From Chionomys nivalis (taxonomy: Eukaryota > Chordata > Mammalia > Rodentia > Cricetidae): a stretch of DNA of 64,000 nt. Positions 48,589 to 60,757 of the stretch are shown here, piece after piece. The stretch lies in assembly GCF_950005125.1 (NCBI RefSeq), contig NC_080095.1:8155701-8219700 (forward strand), given 5' to 3'. A program made the translations under genes and the position numbers. Positions within the stretch are counted from its first letter, which is position 1; each line of letters begins with the position of its first letter. The notes beneath the pieces were generated by a model. The model saw only the letters and a program-made list of their open reading frames with translations, did no database searches and was not told the origin of the DNA.

Positions 48589-50137
48589 TCTCCCCCTTTT
48601 GTCTAAATAAGACAGAACTAAACCAAACACAACTATATACAATAATAACAAATAATAAATATAACAAACAATATTGAGAACAAAAGGTTTGCTAAACATT
48701 CTCTCTCAAGGAGTCTAAATAATGTAGAGAGTAACTACAATTATATAATCTTCAACTTCATCAAAGATCTGAGAAGGAAATAAATATTACTTAACAAACG
48801 AGAGATATCCAAAATGTGCAACAATTGACAGAGACAACTGACTACCTGGGCAATCACCCAAAGTCTCGTTTGCAATGTTGAGTCAACCAACTTTGGCTAA
48901 GGCCTAATATAACAGACATACCATTATAAAAGGCAAGGAACTTTCTTAGAACTATCCTAACCTGTCTTGGCAGGATAAGACAATCCTGTTTCATCCACTT
49001 AGGGATATTCTGTATCTTTGTCAGAAGTTGAGATATGGGCTTTTCTTAACCCAAAGGCCAGTTCTGCCAATAAGACAAGCTCCCTTATTGAGGAGTCTTT
49101 GGTGCTCAACGTTCTCTCAGGTGTAGAGTGCTGTTGCCAGGAGTAATTGTGTCTTGTTGGCACAGAATTTTAGGTTAGATTAAAGGCCATTTTCTACAGC
49201 TCTTCGAAAAGGCTGAAGATTATACTATCTATACTAAATATAATCTCTAGGTATCTAAAAGACCTGATTAAATATGACAAACATATAATTCTCAATACCT
49301 ATCTAACTTGAAGACTAAAAGAATAAACAACTGTGCAATATATGAAGATAATGATCTTCAACTGTAAACAATGTCATTATATAAATAGTATCAGAGGTAG
49401 AAATGTACATTGTAATATGGTAGATGTATCAATACAATATAGACAAAGATATAAGCATACTCTTATACAAAAATAGAGGTAGGTACACTCACATTCAATA
49501 TTCAATATATCAATATACAAGAAACAGTACGAATACAATTTTCTAAAAACAGTATTTCACAAATACCAATCATCCCATAAAACCAGTTAATCCCCCCCTT
49601 TTTTTTAAAAATACCCCTAATTCCATAAAATATCTCCCTATCCCCTCAACCCTAAAACAACCACTAAAAGATGTCCCTAACCCTGAGGGCAAACTCTGTT
49701 GGGAGAGGGGATGTCATCCTCTAAGATTGCTTCTAGCTGACATGGGGGCGACGTTCTTCTTAGGGGGTCCTGTGAAAGCAAATGATGGTAAAATTCCCAA
49801 ATTAACCTTTGACCTAAGAAAATTGTAACTAGTCTCTGAGCGTTTTAAGAAGGTCCGGCCAGAGTGTTGTCAAAAATGTGCACCATTCGAAATTGTCTCG
49901 TGTAGTTGGTACCAAAAAAAACAGGTCTAATATTAGTGCTTTAAAAAAAAATTCATGACGTCATAAAAACCAGATTGAGTTGATGTCATAGGGCCCCGTC
50001 TTCATCCTGGAAACTTTAAAGACTACTGTAGGAAAATTTGTTACTTGTTATGGGAAATTTAAACATTAACAACAAGGACATATACTGACATATAAAGAAA
50101 GACACAGATATGAGGAAAGGCAAAGAAAGTTTAAAAC

Positions 50138-50170
<33 letters not shown>
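48589..50170 (-). mobile_element. ERV 3' internal region, minus strand
   Basis: Reverse complement of the same kind of long non-coding region as 59700-60488 (the shared words around 48830-48900 match the reverse of 60190-60260). No env gene is recognised. It joins directly to RT sequence at about 50170, so RNase H and integrase are deleted. A (TA)n run lies at 50139-50174. Confidence 0.75.
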
Positions 50171-50171
<1 letters not shown>

Positions 50172-50177
<6 letters not shown>

Positions 50178-50405
50178 AGAATTATTATAAGTAGGCACTG
50201 TGAAGGCAAATTTTTCTCTATCTTCTTTTTGTAAAGGTATAGTGAAAAAACAGTCCTTTAAATCATTAACTATAAGAGGCCATCCTTTTGGCAATAAAGA
50301 CGGCAAAGGAATTAAGGATTGCAGAGGGCCCATAGGTTGAATAACCTTGTTGATAGTCCTGCAATCTGTCACCATTCTCCATTTACCTGATTTTTTCTTA
50401 ACCAC
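50172..50405 (-). pseudogene. pol: ERV reverse-transcriptase fragment (pol)
   Basis: This is the N-terminal part of a betaretrovirus-like RT: a KKKSGKWRMVTD start, a VIQPMGPLQ stretch and the first catalytic-aspartate region (DLKDCFFTIPL). It matches 56461-56640 of the plus-strand ERV. The catalytic YxDD-type region is not present. It is cut by a frame break at the left end near the TA repeat and by a stop upstream. Confidence 0.88.
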
Positions 50406-50662
50406 AAATACAGGAGAATTCCAAGGGCTGGTAGATTCTTCTATATGTCCTGCAACTTTTCCTCAGCTAAAGGTCATTGCTTTGTCCATATTGGTTTCTC
50501 TGTCAACCATTTTAGAGGCAAGGCTGTTGGTATCTCTGAAGGGACATCAATTGCTTGTTCTTGTACAGCCCGAATGGCCGGTTTTCTCCGTTTGTAATAT
50601 CTTTTAATATTATTCTCAGAAATATAGGCTCTAGAAGTAGCAGGAATGTTAATTTGGGTATT

Positions 50663-50998
50663 CTATTGTTGTAATAGGTCACGACCCCGTAAATTCATTG
50701 TAATATTGGCTACATATGGCCTTAATTTTCCTATTTGTCCCTCTGGCCTTAAACGTTCAACCCATCTCATGCTCTGCCTTATTCGAGATAGGGTTCCAAT
50801 TCCCAGGAGCTGAACATTTACATTCTGAAGAGGCCAATATGGATGCCAAGATTCTGGGGTAATGATACTTACATCTGCATCTGTGTCCAGCAGACCAGTA
50901 ATAAAAATGCCATTTACACACACTCTTAGCTTTGGTCTTTGATCATTTATAGAAGTTTGCCAAAACACACGGAACTCATCCTTCAAGTACCCATGCAC
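50663..50998 (-). pseudogene. pro: ERV protease region (pro)
   Basis: A retroviral aspartic protease-like stretch followed by a glycine-rich tail region. The active-site triplet, normally D-T/S-G, reads D-T-D, so the enzyme would be dead. The SIITPESWHP text after it is shared with the plus-strand ERV at 55660-55700. It is separated from RT by broken frames. Confidence 0.82.
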
Positions 50999-51399
50999 CC
51001 TACCCTTTGCCTCCCACCAAGATGCACTGTAGACAGTTCAGTGAGACACAGGCTTCCCTCATCTGAGCCAGCTGTTCTGCAGCATTCTAACAATTTGTTT
51101 GCATTTGCCTATTCCATTGCTCTAGACATCCTCAGAGCACACAGTCTGTGATTTGTCTTTTAGGATTCTGCTCTAAAATCAGATTTCAGACTGGCCACCA
51201 GTGAATCCATGTCCACCACTATACCCTGCTGGATTAGTTTTGTAGGTGGTCCATGGCACCTACTGGGAGGTTATGGTTATTGCTCCTAATCCAGCAAATT
51301 GAACCTCAGGTAAGATTTAATATCCTAAATATAGAGCATAAGTTGCTAACTAAAAAGGACAATCTGTCTGACAATCTAACCATCCAAGGTTGTAATAGC

Positions 51400-52060
51400 C
51401 TCTTTTCTTACACCATGAGTGAGGTTTAATAAGACTCATATGATGTTTCTTGTACATCACTATTGTTTTTGGGGATTAGTCTTCTACTCAATAATTTTTT
51501 CTTTAAAAAAATGGTTTGACAATGAGGCTAGGAAAGAGACACTTTTAGAAATGGTACAGTCTTTTCAGACTGAAACCACTTCTCACAAAAGAGGTTGGAA
51601 ATCTGAAGAAGGGTATGGCTGAGTTAACTGAAAAAACTCAGTCAACTGAGATGCTTTTCAAAATGGTACAGACTTATAGTAATTTGTTTAAAGGAAGATT
51701 CAAAACTCTAGAGAAAGAAAGGCCTGACTTGGCACATAAAACCCAATCAATGAGAGTGGATGCTGAAACATTATTTGAAAGAATTCACACTGTTGAATGT
51801 CTTAGTTGTACTCTGACACAGTGGCATAACAGATTGATTGAAAGAATGTCTCTCCAGGAAGGTAATATGCATGCGATAAAGATTATGTCTAAGGAGGAGA
51901 CATTATCTCTATTGGACAGTCTTCCTACCTTGGAATCCTAAATGAGGGCATTAGATCAGAACATTGGAGAAGATATCCAAATGTTACAAAAGGCAGTGGT
52001 AAACAGATTTGAAAAGACAGAGATAAGGATTGAATTTGATGACCAGAAACAAAAGGTGAA
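51400..52060 (+). pseudogene. gag: ERV gag 5' fragment, inverted relative to its neighbour
   Basis: The plus-strand pieces 51419-51622 and 51615-51941 have a hydrophobic start, then a long charged, coiled-coil-like region. The layout is the same as at 53885-54190 (shared SLKKW/SLWKY and RLYLQ/RMSLQ-type positions). A frame change at about 51615 and stops break it. It lies tail-to-tail with the minus-strand pro/pol piece, so the ERV at 48393-52060 is an internally inverted composite. Confidence 0.7.
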
Positions 52061-52079
52061 AAGGCAAAATTAAAATAAA

Positions 52080-53777
52080 AACAGGAACTTACATATGTAT
52101 GACCCATTACAACACTCAATTATGAAACTATGTTATATAGGTAAAAAATGAGTAAGACTGAAGAAATAATTTACAGTGTGAAATCAGAGAAAATATCTAT
52201 AAAATATTGCATTCATGGACTGGAGAGATGGCTCAGTGGTTAAGAGCATTGCCTGCTCTTCCAAAGGTCCTGAGTTCAATTCCCAGCAACCACATGGTGG
52301 CTCACAACCATCTGTAATGAGGTCTAGTGCCCTCTTCTGACCTTCAGGCATACACAGAGACAGAACATTGTATACATAATAAATAAATATTAAAAAAAGA
52401 AAAAAATATTGCATTCATTCTGTGTTAGCCATCTACTGCTGCACTTGTCTCCAGTCTTGAGTGAAGTTAATATACTCAATAACACTCCAATACAGGAAAC
52501 AAACATTTCCATTGCAAGAAAGTGTCAATTATAGAACTTCTTGTTTAGGGGATGAAAGCCTGTGTCCATGTTCTTCTGTGAACATTGGGACCCCATTAGG
52601 ATAATACTCTGCACAGACTCCCAATGTTTTCCAGTCTCTGTGACTTTATATGTGCACCATTCCTCCAGGATCTAGAAGACATTCTTTTCTTAGAGTTATA
52701 CACTACTTCTAGCTCTTAAGATTTATTCATATTTTAAATTCTTTCTCAGAAATAATGTCTAACTATTGAGCTACTCTAGGCAAATAGGAACATTGGCAAT
52801 ACCCCATACTTGCGGTGCCCCCCAATCATTAAATTATAGAGAGCTGTCTATGCCTAATACAGAGGTATTCAATTAATAACTCATATGTTGTGGGATCAGA
52901 ACAGTTCACCTATGCAGGTATGTGAGTTAAAATACTCATTAGTTAATTAGAAACCAATCTTGAACTGAACAAGAAATTCTACCTGATGATCAATTTTCCT
53001 GGTGTAGAAAGGTGCTATGATGCCCTGAAGGAAGAAAAAAGACATCAATGATTTTACATAGAAGCAAACTTCATGGTCTAAAATCTCATTGGTGAGCTGT
53101 ATAACTCATATTTCTGGAAGTATGTATCTCTTATAGCCACAGAACATGATCAGAAAACCACAGGAACAATGCTAATAACAAAATGACAAGTTTATCTACA
53201 TTTCACTAGTTTTCGTACAAATTTCTTAAAAATAGTATTTTTGATAGCAATGCTGTATTATCAAATCGATAAAACCACACCAAAATATGAACACAAATTC
53301 CTTCCCTCAACACTTAGAAAATATCAGGTATCAAACTAGGCAACTAGAAAATGTTCAGTATTTTCTGATATTTTGTTAAGAAAATAACATAATTTACCTT
53401 TCTCTTATTCCATAGTCTACTTTCCTATACTTTCATGTTCTTGCTTTGTTATGTCATGCCATATGCATTCTGTATCATTTACATTTATATGTTGGGATAT
53501 GCTTTAGGATTCTCATTTTAATATTATTTTCTTACGGCATAAATTGTGTTTCTCTTAAACCAACACTTAACATCTCCATTTTGAAACAATTTCATGTTGA
53601 AATCCTGTCTCCTGTGGTTACCTAATATCCTTTAATTTTATTTAAATTTTAGAATATATTTGACCTTACATACTCAAACCTCAATGGCCAATTGTTAGTC
53701 TCTTGGTTTATATAAATTAAACACAAAAACATAATATTAACTTCTTGCAATCATATATAAGTGAGAAAATGTAGCAC
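52080..53777 (+). repeat. Block F, copy 3 (truncated)
   Basis: It aligns with 28330-29725 of copy 1 (for example 52430-52560 against 28470-28620). It stops abruptly at 53777 where ERV sequence starts. Roughly 2.6 kb that leads to the V segment in copy 1 is not found on the far side of the ERV. Confidence 0.85.
52217..52402 (+). mobile_element. B2 SINE
   Basis: tRNA-derived B2 with a typical start (ggctcagtggttaagagc) and A-rich tail with AATAAA. Exact 16-bp target-site duplications AAAATATTGCATTCAT lie at 52201-52216 and 52403-52418. The empty site is visible in block F copy 1 near 28470. Confidence 0.97.
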
Positions 53778-53884
53778 TTACAGCAGTTCCAATTGCTACT
53801 CAGAAACTTTTCCACCTGCTGGTTAACAGGTAAAATGGCAGGTTTCATTTTTAATGGGACTCTTTCCATGGTTTTTGCTGCCAT

Positions 53885-54187
53885 TTGGAAGAAATCACAA
53901 GAGGCCTATATGCCTATGTAGATACCTCAAGTTCCTGGTTATTAGGTTTCAGTTTTCTTCTTCATATTATATCATTATGGAAATATATGGCTTTAATTAG
54001 TAGGATTAATACCATGATAGGCAAAATTGCCTCCATATCTAAAGGTACTAGGAACTTACATGAAAGTGTCCAGGCTGTTGAATTTGACATTCAGAAGTTA
54101 TCACAGAGTTTTGATAAGTTAACAGAGAGACTATACCTCCAGGATAGCAATTTACACGATGTTCCAAGGAGGAGATGTTATCTTTGA
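53885..54187 (+). pseudogene. gag: ERV gag, N-terminal region
   Basis: It has a hydrophobic segment near residues 17-40, then a long heptad-like region rich in Ile, Leu, Lys and Asp (residues 40-95). It parallels 51419-51941. It ends at a stop after a frameshift, and the gag frame resumes around 54301. Confidence 0.7.
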
Positions 54188-54300
54188 AAGGAATATAACA
54201 ACCTTGGAATCACAGGTGCAGAATAGGGACAAGAATTAATATTATAGGGAAATCACTAGAAGTATTTGCAGGTCAGGAGATTCAGGCTTTACAAGATATT

Positions 54301-55240
54301 ATGATTAAGAGATTTGAAATGATTGAGGAAATTATTGGAGCATATGAACAGGGTGAAAACACACAAGGGCAGAATACATTATCATCACCAGCTGTCAGAA
54401 CTGGTTTACACTGGATTTTAGCAACATACCCTGTAATTTACTCCGAAAAAGTGTCAACTTCTAAAGGCTCAAATGGAGCCAAAGAAGCTGAATGGACACA
54501 GGAGGGAATGAATGACCTTAAGGAAATTAAGCAAGGTGTCATTAATTATGGCTTGCACTCTAAATTTGTTAAGCGAATGATAAGAACTTGGGCTTCTAAT
54601 GTCAGGGCTATGCCCCATGATTTCTCACAGTTAGCATTCAAGGTGTTGGAAGATGGAACTTCCTTGATTTTTGGAATTTATTTCAGAGAAGAATCCAAAC
54701 ATATGAAGCAACAAGAGAGAACAAAGTGTGTGGAGGTTTACCAGGATCAAATTCTTGGTGTAGGAGCTTATACTGATCCACAGGTTTAAGCTCTTTTGAT
54801 GAAGAAGTATTCTCCATATGCCACAAAGTAGCCTTGAATGCATGGAATAGAATATCAGAACTAGGGAAAAAGTTAGAGTCATATACCAGGCATATGCAGG
54901 GACTTGGAGAACCCTATACTGACTTTTTGCAAAGATTAATTAAGGCAAAGATTAATTAATTACATAGCAGTAACAACCTAGAAGCTAGACGAATTGTTCT
55001 TGAATCACTGGCTTTTGAAAATGCAAACTTAGAATGCAAAAAGATAATTGGGCCTTTAAAGTCAAGGTCAGCACCTATGGATGAATGGATTCAGCATACC
55101 ATGAATTTTGAGACATTTAACTATGAGGATGAATCTTGGATAGAGGAAGTGATTTCCAAAGCAATGAGGGGACATTAACCTGCCAAATGTTTTTATTGTG
55201 GTAAATTAGGACTCCTGAAAAATGATTTCAGACAAGGAAT
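54301..55240 (+). pseudogene. gag: ERV gag, capsid and nucleocapsid part
   Basis: The open part 54301-54789 has capsid N-domain features (an acidic linker, then W-x-LKEIKQGVINYG-type helix text and a PHDFSQLAFKVL region). After a stop and frameshift, the C-terminal capsid follows, with a major-homology-like 'PYTDFLQRLIKA' stretch near 54910. A CCHC knuckle near 55190 keeps its first two cysteines, but the His and last Cys positions read Leu and Phe. Nucleic-acid binding by this motif would be lost. Confidence 0.8.
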
Positions 55241-55493
55241 TTCTAGGAAAAATACCTCATCTGGGAATGGCAAGAATAGGAAATCTCAGCCTTCAGGTAA
55301 ATGTAGGAGAGTGGTAAACGATGAATTTGGACCAATGAATGCAGATCAACAACAGACAGATAAGGCAATCTGATACTTTTGGGAAACTCCCCAAGGGGCT
55401 TCTCTTAGGCCCCCAAGCCAAAAGAGGCAAAGTGATTCCCAGTAACTATGGGGGTATGGCACACCAGGAACATCAAAAACTCTAGAAGCTTCT

Positions 55494-55757
55494 GTGCAAA
55501 ACCATAAGGTTATAAATGATGGCTCAAATTTGGAGGATAAGTCAGAAATTCAATTAGGAAATAAAAAGTGTATATTTTGGCAAACCTCTAAAAATTATCA
55601 GAGACCAAAGCTGATAGTACGTATAAATAGAGTAGTTATTGTTGGCTTGATAGACATAGGAGCATATGAGAGTATCATCACTCCAGAATCATGGCATCCT
55701 GATTGGCCTCCTCAAGAGGCAGATGTTAAGTTACTAAGAATTGGAACCATATCTTGA
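55494..55757 (+). pseudogene. pro: ERV protease region (pro)
   Basis: It shares sequence with 50663-50998 on the other strand. The active-site motif, normally D-T/S-G, reads D-I-G here, so the lesion differs from that in the minus-strand copy. The frame ends at 55757 and downstream protease text is out of frame. Confidence 0.82.
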
Positions 55758-56186
55758 GTTAAACAAAACATGAGATGGGTTGATTGTATTGGGCTAGAAG
55801 GTCAAAGAGGAAAGCTAAGGCCACATGTAGATGATATTGTAATAAATTTATGGCCTGTGATCTTCTACAGCAGTGAAATACCCAGATTAACATTCCTGCA
55901 GTCCCAGGAACTAATAATTCTGTGAAGGATGTAATAAGATGCATGAAGGTCTTCTGCCATTCATGCTGTACAAGAACATAAAACAACTAACAAACCTTGA
56001 GAGGTACCAAGAGCCCTACCTTTAAAATGGCTAGTTGAAAAACTAGTATGTGTTAAGTAATGGCCACTAGATGAAGATAAATTGCTGGCTTTAGAATGAT
56101 TGGTACAGGAGCAATTAGATGCTTGACATATTGAGGAGTCAACTAGCCCTTGGAATTCTCCTGTGTTTGTTGTAAAAAAGAAATCT

Positions 56187-56450
56187 GACAATGAGGGTTG
56201 ACTGAGAAGCCAAGGACAGTGGCACTTAGTTTCAATTCTACTGCAGGGACTGGCCTTGTGGAAATCTAGTCTGTTTGGATGCTCACCTTCCTAGACCTGG
56301 ATGGATGGGGGAGGACCTTGAATTTCCCACAGGACAGGAAATCCTGGCTGCTCTTAGGACTGGAGAAAGAGGGAAAGAGAGAGTGGGGGAGTGGGAGGGA
56401 AATGGGAGGAGGTGGAAATTTTTAATAAATAAATAAATAAATAATTCTGG
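56187..56450 (+). mobile_element. LINE-1 3' UTR insertion inside ERV pol
   Basis: It begins in the 'gacaatgagggttgactgagaagccaagg' region and ends in (AAAT)n. It splits the RT frame between KKKS and GKWRMVTD, as shown by the uninterrupted text at about 50380-50405 on the minus strand. The target duplication is short (TCTG). Confidence 0.9.
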
Positions 56451-56460
56451 TAAATGGAGA

Positions 56461-56853
56461 ATGGTGACAGATCTAAGGGCTGTCAACAAGGTAATTCAAC
56501 CTATGGGCCCTCTACAGTCTGGAATTTCTCTGCCTTCTCTGTTACCAAAAGGATGGCCTCTTAGAGTTATTGATTTAAAGGATTGCTTCTTCACTATACC
56601 TTTACAAGAAAAGAATAGAGAAAAAATTGCCTTCACAGTGCCTACTTATTATAACTCTCAGCCTACTAGGAGATACCAATGGAATATCCTCCCACAGGCC
56701 ATGCTCAATAGCCCAACCCTGTGTCAATACTTTGTGAGTCAGCCATTGGAAATAATATGTAAGCAATTCCCTAAGTCTATAATTTACCATAACATGGATA
56801 ATATTTTGCTATCTGATTCAAACATAGATACTCTAGAAAGAATGTTTGAGTAA
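56461..56853 (+). pseudogene. pol: ERV reverse transcriptase (pol)
   Basis: The RT fingers/palm region has VIQPMGPLQ, the first catalytic-Asp block (DLKDCFFTIPL) and the QWNILPQAM block. The Y-x-D-D catalytic box reads N-M-D-N, so polymerase activity would be lost. A stop closes the frame at 56853 and RT text continues in pieces to about 57000. Confidence 0.88.
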
Positions 56854-57078
56854 GTAAAGAAAGTTTTGCCTAAATGGGGATTACAACCTGCTGCTGAAAA
56901 GATTCAAAGAGGAGATTCTGTTAATTACCTAGGTTACCAAATAGGTTTACACAAAATTAGAACACAAAAGTACAAATTAAGAGAGACCGGTTATGGACTC
57001 TTAATGACTTTCCAAGATTGTTAGGAGACATTTCCAGTCTACAAGCAGGTGTTGGAATAACACCTGATCTAATAATTC

Positions 57079-57828
57079 ATGAAAAAAAACACCTTAGATG
57101 GTGATAAAGATTTAAATAGTCCTAGAGAATTAACAGCTGAAGCAGAAAAGGAACTGACAATGGTTGAGGAAAAATTACAGGAGGTACATGTGGATAGGAT
57201 GAATCCAAATCTTAGTTGTATTATAATCATATTGCCTTCCAGAATTTCTCCTAAGGGAATTTTAATGCAGAGGAAAGGTACTATTTTAGAATGGATCTTT
57301 TTACCACACAAACCAAGTAAAAATTTAAGAACCTATGTAGAAAACGTCTCTGAATTAATTATAAAAGGTAAACTGAGACTTTGTCAACTAGCAAGTATAG
57401 ACCCAGCAGAAATTATAGTGCCTTTCACTACTGATGAAATAAAAAAGTTACGGGACAATAATGAACCATGGCAAAGGGATTTTGCTAATTCTTTGGAAGA
57501 AATCAATAGCAATTATCCCCAAAGTGGTAGACTGAACCTTATAAGGAGAACTTCTTGGATTCTTCCTAAAATTGTACACGATGCTCCAATAACTGAACCC
57601 CATACATTTTATACTGATGCTAATAAATTAGGGAAGGCAGGTTACAAATCAGGCAAATTGAGTAAGGTGGAACAAAGTCCTTACAATTCTGTCTGGAAGG
57701 AGGAATTATATTCCATTCTCATGGTGCTAAAGGATTTTAAAGAACCTCTTAATATAGTTACAGATTCACAATATGCAAAAGAGTTATCTTGCATATTGAA
57801 ACTGCTGAATTTATACCAGATGATATAG
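57079..57828 (+). pseudogene. pol: ERV RT connection and RNase H (pol)
   Basis: The longest open ERV stretch, 249 codons. The first 165 residues are RT thumb/connection-like. From about residue 175 RNase H appears: a Y-T-D catalytic block, an E-L-Y-S-I-L block and a V-T-D-S-Q-Y block, so three acidic positions are visible. It ends early, before the last RNase H helix. The first Met is only the start of the open stretch, not a viral start. Confidence 0.88.
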
Positions 57829-58162
57829 AGTTGACTTCATTGTTTATCCAGGTGCAAGACATAATCAGGAATAGGCTTTGTCTGATGTACATAACATACA
57901 TCTGATCCCATAAGGGTCTGCCATGTCCTTTAGGACAGGTAATGCAGAAATTGATGAATTATTGATTGGAAGCATATTGCAGGCCTCAGAATTTCTTAAA
58001 AAACATGTCATTAGCAAAGGTTTGAAGAAAGAGTTTTCTATTGCATGACAACAAGTTAAGGAGATTATAGAGAGATGCCCAACTTGCTCTTTCTATAACC
58101 AAACACTGCTACCTACAGGGATTAATACAAAGGGTACTAAAAGAAGTGAAATCTAGCAGATG

Positions 58163-58581
58163 CATGAACAAGAAACTCAGGACCGCAAGGAATGCACCCA
58201 CACACTGAGACAATGGGGATGTTCTATCGGGAACTCACCAAGGCCAGCTGGCCTGGGTCTGTAAAAGCATGGGATAAAACTGGGCTTGCTGAACATAGCG
58301 GACAATGAGGACTACTGAGAACTCAAGAACAATGGCAATGGGTTTTTGATCTTACTGCACCTACTGGCTTTGTGGGAGCCTAGGCAGTTTGGATGCTCAC
58401 TGTACTAGACCTGGATGGAGGTGGGTGGTCCTTGACTTCCCACTGGGCAGGGAACCATGATTGCTCTTCGGGTAGACGAGGGAGGGGGACTTGATTGGGA
58501 GAGGGGGAGGGAAATGGGAGGTGGTGGTGTGGAGAAGGCGGAAATCTTTAATAAATAAATAAATAAAAATTAAAAAAAAAA
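58163..58581 (+). mobile_element. LINE-1 3' UTR insertion inside ERV integrase
   Basis: A 5'-truncated L1 3' end with (AAAT)n and A-tail. Exact 15-bp target-site duplications GAAATCTAGCAGATG lie at 58148-58162 and 58582-58596. Confidence 0.96.
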
Positions 58582-58589
58582 GAAATCTA

Positions 58590-59221
58590 GCAGATGGATG
58601 TGTTCCTCTTTGCAGGATTTGGAAAATTAAAATATGTACATAACACCACTTATACTTTTTCAGGCTTTCAATGGGCAACTGCTTTAACCTCAGTAAAAGC
58701 TGACTCAGTAATCACACATTTATTAGAGGTTATGGCCACCATGGGTATACATGCACAAATATAAACAGATAGTGGTCCAGCTTATGTCTCTAGGAAAATG
58801 AATCAGTTCTTTGCTTATTATAATATTCATCATGTTACAGCTATACCATACAATTCCACAGGTCAAGCAGTCATAGAAAGATCAAATTGAACCACAAATG
58901 ATATATTAAATAAACAGAAAGAGGTCGAAAATGCCCCCAGAAATAGATGACATAATGCCTTTATTAACTTTGAATTTTCTTAACGCTAATGAGAAAGGAA
59001 CAACAGCAGCAGAAAGACATTGGATAACGGAAAAGTCTGCAGAACTAAATCAATCAGTTTATTTCAAGGATTTGCTGACCTTGCAATGGAAACCAGGAAT
59101 TGTGTTACATTGGGGAAGGGGTTTTGCTCTAGTTTCCACAAAAGAAGAAAAATTGTGGGTACCATCAAAATTAATAATGTTTCAGTTAGAAGAGAAGAAA
59201 CCTCTTGGAAAGGAGATATGA
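58590..59221 (+). pseudogene. pol: ERV integrase core and C-terminal domain (pol)
   Basis: Core-domain text is visible: a MDVF block with the first Asp, a T-D-S-G-P-A block with the second Asp (preceded by a stop), and an S-T-G-Q-A-V-I-E-R block with the Glu. The open end 58931-59221 carries the C-terminal DNA-binding domain (Y-F-K-D-L-L-T-L-Q-W-K and W-G-R-G-F-A). A short N-terminal part with a possible zinc-binding region lies before the L1 at 58030-58147. Several stops are present. Confidence 0.85.
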
Positions 59222-59394
59222 CAGCCCATCCACAATGATGATAATCATACAGGTGGTAATAAAACATATAGGTTGGGGGCAGGGTTTTGTTCTTGTCTTT
59301 GCAGGAAAATACTCATCTTCAAAATATCCAAGGGGCACTGCATATTTGAATACTGACAGATGGAAAAAATTACTACCCAATATGGATCACCAAA

Positions 59395-59660
59395 TAAAAC
59401 AAATGTATATATGTATTGTATGTATATATATATGTGTGTGTGTGTATATATATATGTATAAATATGTGTATGTATATATACATATTATTACTTACTGAAC
59501 CTATTTGATTTTTTTTGTGATCCATATTGGGTAGTAATACACCCCCCATATAAATACACACACACACACAGACACACACCATATTGCAGTGTACATTTCT
59601 ACCTCTGATTAAGATACTTATATACTGTATATATATATATGTATATTTACCATATTTCCA
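59395..59660. repeat. (TA)n/(TG)n/(CA)n low-complexity region
   Basis: Several imperfect TATG, TG, CA and TA runs within the ERV 3' non-coding part. The 'acccaatatggatcac' word at about 59376 recurs inverted near 59519, so the two sides are inverted copies around the repeats. Confidence 0.85.
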
Positions 59661-60488
59661 TGTATACTTGTACATTGTTTACATTTGGAAGTCTTTGTCC
59701 TCATTTATTGCACAGTTTTTTTATTGTCTTAGTCTTTAACTTAGATAGGTATTAAGAATTATAGAATAGTAGTTATCTATGTTTGTCATATTTTTAGTTA
59801 GACTAATCGGGTTTTTTAGATACATAGAGGTTATATTCTGTATAAATAGATAACCTTCAACCTCTTCAAAGAGCTGTGGAAAATGGCATTTAATTTAACT
59901 TAGAATTCTATGGTAGTGGGACACAATCGCTCCTGGAAACACCGATCTATTCCCAAGAGATTGTTGAGCACCAATGACACTCCACTTGGAGATTGTCTTC
60001 TTCTTGGCAAAACTGGCCTCTGGGCAAGGAACTGCCAATACCTCACTACTGACAAAATACATAGTATCCAGAAATGGATAAGCAGAAGTGTCAAATCTTG
60101 CCAAGACCAGGTAAGATAGTTTTGAAAAAAATTCTTGCCTTTAAAAATAACCTGTCAGTTATTCTAGGCCTTAGCCAAAGTTGGTTGCTTTGATGTTGCA
60201 AACATGACTTTGGGTGATTGCCCAGGCAGCCAGTTGTCTCTGTGATTTGTTGCATGTTTTGGAAGCTGTTTGATTGCACTTCACTTCCTAATTACTCAGG
60301 TAAAATTATTTCCCTTCTTGGATCTCCGTTGGGGTTGAAGACTATATGAATATAGTTACTTTCCTTTCATGACTTGGCCAAGTTATTTATTATACAAGAC
60401 TTAAGCTAGTTAGAATAGGATATTTGTTTTTATTGCATATAATTTTGTAGCAGGTTTAGAACTCTCTTACTTGAACAAAAGGGAGAAG

Positions 60489-60757
60489 TGCTGCAGAAGC
60501 TCCTTACCCTCCTTCAGCTAATAGCCTTTAAGATTCCAGCCTACTTGGGTGTTGTCTCCTTGGCTTGAAAGAGCATCTGTAGCTGTCTGCTCCCTCTCTT
60601 GCTTCGGACTCCACTTCTGGCTACCAGAAACTTTTCCTGGTTGTGCAGGAAGCTATTGTCTAGTACAGTGATCTGTAAGATTTTCCCTATAAATAAATAA
60701 TAATTTCATTAATCATAATTTCAGACTGGAGTGGGATTGTTTTGTGACTTACTCCTT
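60489..60757 (+). repeat. 3' LTR of the plus-strand ERV
   Basis: It starts TG after AAAAGGGAGAAG. An AATAAA-type signal lies at about 60691. The end is uncertain because it runs directly into V-segment promoter sequence: homology to 42860-42900 starts at about 60757, only 60 bp before the leader ATG. Confidence 0.65.

Larger units (their letters stand above)
53778..60757 (+). mobile_element. Class II (betaretrovirus-like) ERV, gag-pro-pol with 3' LTR, no 5' LTR
   Basis: Domains run in viral order: gag N-part (53885-54187), capsid (54301 to about 55150), zinc knuckle (about 55185), protease (55494-55757), RT (56461-56853), RT connection and RNase H (57079-57828), integrase (about 58030-59221), long 3' non-coding part, LTR. 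No env is recognised. The left edge starts inside the gag leader with no LTR. Two L1 3' ends have inserted into it. Every gene has stops or shifts. The right edge is taken where V-promoter homology resumes, so it is approximate. Confidence 0.88.

Noticed and set aside
53811..53825. Reverse-strand CTCF-like word CCAGCAGGTGG
   Set aside because: The core is followed by AAAAG rather than GGCAC-type bases, so the match is only partial, and it lies inside the ERV gag leader.
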